From JAICNR01 sp035687725 (GTDB lineage Bacteria; Gemmatimonadota; Gemmatimonadetes; JACCXV01; JAHWKZ01), in NCBI GenBank assembly GCA_035687725.1, contig DASRVB010000056.1, positions 1 to 27,648 of the forward strand: a stretch of 27,648 bases of DNA, given 5' to 3'. The translations under genes and the position numbers were made by a program. Shown here in pieces: positions 24,855-27,648 of this stretch. The notes under the pieces were generated by a model. That model was not told the origin of the DNA. It searched no databases and worked only from the letters and a program-made list of their open reading frames with translations. The number at the start of each line of letters is the position of its first letter. Within the stretch, counting starts at the first letter, position 1.

Positions 24855-24878
24855 CGGAATCGGACATGCCCGATTCCG
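24855..24878. promoter_or_regulatory. Operator-like palindrome upstream of the transglycosylase operon
   Basis: Nine-base arms CGGAATCGG and CCGATTCCG enclose ACATGC; only the outer A/C of the centre breaks a full 24-bp palindrome. It is 42 bp from the transglycosylase ATG and 50 bp from the -35 box of the divergent tRNA promoter. The size and placement suit a dimeric repressor or activator site. As RNA it would form a short hairpin, but no T run follows on either strand. Confidence 0.5.
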
Positions 24879-24927
24879 CGTTCGGTCCGGCGGTAGTACA
24901 CCCGCGGGAGTTCCGGGTTCGGTTCGC

Positions 24928-24956
24928 TTGACCGACCCCTGCGCCGGGGATAGATT
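24928..24956 (+). promoter_or_regulatory. Sigma-70-type promoter of the tRNA-Gly/tRNA-Cys unit
   Basis: TTGACC (-35, five of six bases), a 17-bp spacer and TAGATT (-10, four of six) directly upstream of tRNA-Gly. Transcription would start about 20 bp before the tRNA. This is the best promoter match in the window. Confidence 0.7.
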
Positions 24957-24982
24957 TTTTTGCTCGTAACGTTGCGTGTCGG

Positions 24983-25058
24983 GCGGGAATAGCTCAGTTG
25001 GTAGAGCGCAACCTTGCCAAGGTTGAGGTCGCGGGTTCGAGCCCCGTTTCCCGCTCCA
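24983..25058 (+). tRNA. tRNA-Gly(GCC)
   Basis: 76 nt including an encoded CCA. The acceptor arms GCGGGAA and TTCCCGC pair fully, the anticodon stem CAACC/GGTTG encloses TTGCCAA with anticodon GCC at 25016-25018, and the T arm is GCGGGTTCGAGCCCCGT with the usual TTCGA loop. The discriminator base is T, as in bacterial tRNA-Gly. Confidence 0.97.
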
Positions 25059-25122
25059 TCTAATCCGGTCCCGAAGCCTCCACGGGCCCATGCCGGAAGG
25101 GCCTGCACGTCGATCGTGACGG

Positions 25123-25197
<75 letters not shown>

Positions 25198-25273
25198 CCC
25201 ACGAATATCTTCAGCTGTTTCTCGTCTGTTCGCGACAACTCATTGGCTGGCAACGGTTTAAACAAACAAATGA

Positions 25274-26110
25274 TTACTCTGTGGCCGATTCGACGAACAG
25301 GTCCGGAGTGAGGGGACTACCAGGCACCACGGCGTAGGAGGAGAAATCCGTCACGCCCTCCTCACGCAGGACTTCCTCGTCCAGCAGGAGCCTTCCCGTG
25401 CAGGCGCGGCTGTCACGCGTGACGATCGCGTGCGCGGCGGCCGCTACGATCTCGGGCGAACGGCACGATTCCGGGCGCACGCGCCCTCCGAGCATGGCCA
25501 GGGCGGCAGTCGCAATCACCGTTCGCGGCCACAGCCCGTTGAACGCCACCCCCTGGTCCGCGAACTCCGCCGCCATCCCCAGGACGAGCAGGCTCATCCC
25601 GTACTTCGACAGCGTGTAGGGCGGATGCGGAGCGAGCCACCTTGGTTCCACCGACAACGGCGGGCACAGCGCGAGGACATGGGGATTCCGTGCGCGAAGG
25701 AGATGCGGGAGGCACGCACGCGAGCAGGCGAACGTCGCGCGCGCATTGACCGACCACATCAGATCGAAGCGCGCGACCGGCGTGTCGAGGGTGCCGGTCA
25801 GGCGGATCGCGCCGGCGTTGTTGACCAGCACGTCGATTCCCCCGAATACTTCCGCCACGCGAGCCACGGCGGATTCGATCGCCGCCGCGTCCCGTACGTC
25901 CACCGCCAGAGCGAGCGCGCGGCCGCCGACGGCCTCCACCTCGTCCGCCACCGTATGGATCGTCCCGGGAAGCCTCGGGTGCGGGTGGGCGGTCTTGGCG
26001 AGGATCGCGACGTGGGCTCCGTCCCGCGCCGCTCGCAACGCGATCGCGCGTCCGATTCCCCGGCTCGCCCCCGTCACCACGACCGTCCGCCCGGCCAGCG
26101 TGCGCGTCAC
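25274..26110 (-). CDS. Short-chain dehydrogenase/reductase, HSDL2-like
   Basis: 278 aa. The NAD(P)-binding motif is TGASRGIG (13-20), NNAG is at 97-100, and the catalytic Tyr and Lys are Y165 and K169 in YTLSKYGMS. Blocks such as CPPLSVEPRWLAPHPPY and GLWPRTVIATAALAMLGG match the hydroxysteroid dehydrogenase-like 2 subgroup (substrate unknown, fatty-acid related). In the position 16 residues before the Tyr, where this subgroup has the catalytic Ser of ISPPL, there is Cys149. The GTG start at 26110 lacks a purine-rich ribosome binding site; the leader is pyrimidine-rich. It is downstream of the ZIP gene beyond a 208-bp gap. Confidence 0.88.
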   Translation of the reverse strand: MTRTLAGRTVVVTGASRGIGRAIALRAARDGAHVAILAKTAHPHPRLPGTIHTVADEVEAVGGRALALAVDVRDAAAIESAVARVAEVFGGIDVLVNNAGAIRLTGTLDTPVARFDLMWSVNARATFACSRACLPHLLRARNPHVLALCPPLSVEPRWLAPHPPYTLSKYGMSLLVLGMAAEFADQGVAFNGLWPRTVIATAALAMLGGRVRPESCRSPEIVAAAAHAIVTRDSRACTGRLLLDEEVLREEGVTDFSSYAVVPGSPLTPDLFVESATE

Positions 26111-26192
26111 GGGATCAAGCGAGAAGGAAAGGTGGGCGGAAAAAGGAAATGCCAGTTTGCCGAGCGAAGTCTACGAGGAAATCGAGCTGCAA

Positions 26193-26313
26193 GGGCTGCT
26201 CAAGATGGTCGAGATGCGAGGCGCGCGACGAGGACGGACGAGGCGTACTGAAAGGTATGCCGCAGTCCGGCCGAGGAAGCGGAACGCAGCAGATCGGCCA
26301 TCTTCAGCAGCCC
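26193..26313. repeat. 121-nt element with 16-bp near-perfect inverted ends and a nested hairpin
   Basis: Arms GGGCTGCTCAAGATGG (26193-26208) and CCATCTTCAGCAGCCC (26298-26313) differ from perfect complementarity at one base. Pairing continues inward with a few base pairs and TGCG/CGCA. A central hairpin has CGGAC (26235-26239) with GTCCG (26265-26269), a small internal loop, and GGCGTACT/GGTATGCC (26242-26261) closed by GAAA, a stable GNRA tetraloop if the plus strand is the RNA. It fills the gap between the ZIP and dehydrogenase genes. It could be a small RNA, an mRNA-processing hairpin, or a MITE-like repeat; no flanking target duplication is clear. Confidence 0.6.
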
Positions 26314-26318
26314 GAAAA

Positions 26319-27491
26319 CTAGGCGGGGACGAGGAGGGCGGTGGCGTACATCAACACCACCCCCACCGCCGCGCCGGCCAGGACCTCTCCCCGCCACGGA
26401 TCGGCCACCGCTCCCTCACGCCGGGTCACGAGCAGGCGGCCGACTTCGATGACTACCTGAGCGATCGCCCCCGCGCCGATCGCCAGGAAGACGGCGGCCC
26501 AGAAGGGATCGAACACCATGCCCCCGATCCAGCAGCCGAGGATCGCCGGCCCGCCGGCGAGCAGCGCATACCCCGCGAAATGGCGCAGTCGCGGCTCGGC
26601 GCGAAGGAGCGGCGCCGCGATCCCGATCCCCTCGGTGATGTTGTGGAGCGTGAAGCCGACGACCAGAAACGTGCCCAGCCCGATCGCACCCGTCGCCAGG
26701 GCGGAGCCGATGGCCAGCCCTTCCCCCAAATTGTGCAGGCCGATCCCGAGCGCGATGAAGAACGAAACGGCGAGCGCGCTGAGCTCTCCTCGATGACGGC
26801 GGCGTGCGGTGAAAGCCAGCAGCCCGACGAGCGTCCCCAGCGCAACCATCCAGACGAGGATAGGAGCGTGGAACCCTCCCGGCGCCTCCGCGGCCAGCTC
26901 GAGCGCCTCGCCGAGCGTGTCGACGGCGAGGAACACGAGCAGCCCGACGGTAAGCGCGAGCAGGAAGTCGATGCCCCGGCGTCCCAGCTGACGAAGGAGC
27001 GGGTAGGTGGCCAGTCCGAGCGCCACCGGGACGACGCCCACGTAAAATCCGAGCAGGCCCAGTTTCAGGAGCCACGGCGCGCTCGCACGCGGGGTCTCGG
27101 TGGCGACCGCGATCTCCGCGAAGAATGCGACGCCGTTTCGCGAGACCAGCTTGATTTCGTGGGCCTCGCCCTCGACCCAGGGATACGGAATCTCGATCGT
27201 TGCTCCACGCAGGCGACCGATGGTCGGACCCGGCTCGATCGTGAACGACCACACCGCGTCGTCGACGATCGTTTGGTGGATGGTGACCGGATCGACTCCC
27301 CCGTTGACGACATGCACGCGGATGAGGTTGGGCTCCGGCAGCTCGACCCGCTCGACCGTGAGCTCCTCGATCGGCGGCGCACTGCGCTCGAGTCCGACAC
27401 CGCGCGCCAGCAGGAACGCGAGCAGGCCGACCAGCACGACGACTACGACCACTCCGGCGGCGATTCCGGCCCTGCTACCCTTCGGCGACAT
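26319..27491 (-). CDS. ZIP-family metal transporter with N-terminal extracytoplasmic domain
   Basis: 390 aa. The C-terminal 250 residues are a ZIP transporter with about eight hydrophobic segments; metal-site motifs are HNLGEG (253-258) and HNITEG (283-288) in the usual consecutive helices. ZIP proteins import zinc, iron or other divalent metals. Unusually, a first membrane helix (10-31) is followed by about 100 residues (35-135) of beta-rich sequence, IRVHVVNGGVDPVTIHQTIV being one part, before the ZIP domain; it looks like a small Ig- or cupredoxin-like fold without obvious copper ligands. The ATG overlaps the multicopper oxidase gene by 17 bp. Confidence 0.88.
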   Translation of the reverse strand: MSPKGSRAGIAAGVVVVVVLVGLLAFLLARGVGLERSAPPIEELTVERVELPEPNLIRVHVVNGGVDPVTIHQTIVDDAVWSFTIEPGPTIGRLRGATIEIPYPWVEGEAHEIKLVSRNGVAFFAEIAVATETPRASAPWLLKLGLLGFYVGVVPVALGLATYPLLRQLGRRGIDFLLALTVGLLVFLAVDTLGEALELAAEAPGGFHAPILVWMVALGTLVGLLAFTARRRHRGELSALAVSFFIALGIGLHNLGEGLAIGSALATGAIGLGTFLVVGFTLHNITEGIGIAAPLLRAEPRLRHFAGYALLAGGPAILGCWIGGMVFDPFWAAVFLAIGAGAIAQVVIEVGRLLVTRREGAVADPWRGEVLAGAAVGVVLMYATALLVPA

Positions 27492-27648
27492 CGAAGAACC
27501 CCATCCACCCGAGCTCGGCGAACTCGCTCTGGTGCGCGTGGAACATGAACCGGCCGGGATGGCGGAACTCGAGCTCGAGGACGTGCCGCTCCCCCTGACA
27601 GAACATGATCGTGTCGGTGAAGTCGTCCGGCTCGAGGCGAGTGCCGGT
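27475..27648 (-). CDS. Multicopper oxidase, C-terminal end (cut by window edge)
   Basis: The last 57 residues are visible. DTIMFCQGERHVLELEF leads into a cupredoxin strand FRHPGRFMFHAHQSE and then LGWMGFFDVAEG. The HAH pair fits the type 2/type 3 copper-binding histidines of multicopper oxidases, but the Cys that normally stands between them (HCH) is Ala and the following His is absent. The type 1 copper site must therefore lie in an earlier domain or be missing, as in two-domain enzymes with the type 1 site in domain 1. It overlaps the ZIP gene by 17 bp, so metal oxidation and uptake may be coupled. Confidence 0.78.
   Translation of the reverse strand, partial: TGTRLEPDDFTDTIMFCQGERHVLELEFRHPGRFMFHAHQSEFAELGWMGFFDVAEG

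Noticed and set aside
26200..26301. 33-codon minus-strand ORF starting MADLLRSASSAG between the ZIP and dehydrogenase genes
   Set aside because: No ribosome binding site, and it lies wholly in the structured repeat.
26193..26313. Group II intron domain V or retron RNA as explanation of the GAAA hairpin
   Set aside because: No reverse transcriptase is near, and the internal loop and stem lengths do not fit domain V.
26149..26322. 57-codon plus-strand ORF with four cysteines (starts MPVCRAKSTRK) through the inverted repeat
   Set aside because: Ribosome binding site too close to the ATG, no family match, and the stretch is better explained by the inverted repeat.
25746..27548. 600-codon plus-strand open frame
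   Set aside because: Antisense to the dehydrogenase and ZIP genes; composition is of shadow type.

Overview
The window is a gene-dense, high-GC bacterial chromosome segment. It holds about 27 protein genes, nearly all on the minus strand, plus two tRNA genes. No phage, insertion sequence, CRISPR array or plasmid gene is visible. The order yicC-gmk-rpoZ-coaBC-udg-dnaB-radA is a common housekeeping arrangement. A secreted protein made almost only of a FlgD-like (type IX sorting-like) C-terminal domain, a SPOR lipoprotein, an Omp85-type barrel and the high GC suggest a Gram-negative member of the FCB/Gemmatimonadota-like lineages, for example Eisenbacteria or Krumholzibacteria. The exact phylum is an inference. 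A selB gene means the organism probably makes selenoproteins.

Layout. 1-5450 (minus): yicC, gmk, rpoZ, coaBC, family-4 uracil-DNA glycosylase, dnaB and the 5' end of radA form one tightly packed operon for nucleotide, CoA, transcription and replication functions. 5536-6742 (minus): larB and a DUF1232 membrane protein. 6853-9718 (plus): Sfp-type phosphopantetheinyl transferase, an Omp85-like barrel, a PtsN-like PTS IIA protein and a short C4 zinc-ribbon protein. 9723-13417 (minus): recO, selB, a SPOR lipoprotein and a small FlgD-domain protein. 13562-21137 (minus): phoH, pgpH (7TM-HD c-di-AMP phosphodiesterase family), ybeY, two tandem CNNM/CorC proteins and mgtE, combining RNA processing, second-messenger turnover and magnesium transport. 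21166-24813 (minus): lytic transglycosylase, an unrecognised secreted protein, a VanZ-like protein and aspS. 24983-25197 (plus): tRNA-Gly(GCC) and tRNA-Cys(GCA) behind a clear sigma-70-type promoter. 25274-27648 (minus): the 3' end of a multicopper oxidase, a ZIP transporter with an unusual N-terminal extracytoplasmic domain, a 121-nt inverted-repeat element, and an HSDL2-like short-chain dehydrogenase.

Most neighbouring genes overlap by four bases (ATGA, GTGA or TTGA), so translational coupling is widespread. Three genes appear to begin with TTG inside a TTGA overlap. There is no gene-free stretch longer than 300 bases. The content is mainly ordinary housekeeping. The less ordinary points are the structured inverted repeat at 26193-26313, the multicopper oxidase/ZIP pair, the stand-alone FlgD-domain protein, the Ser-to-Cys change in the dehydrogenase, and a few operator-like palindromes.
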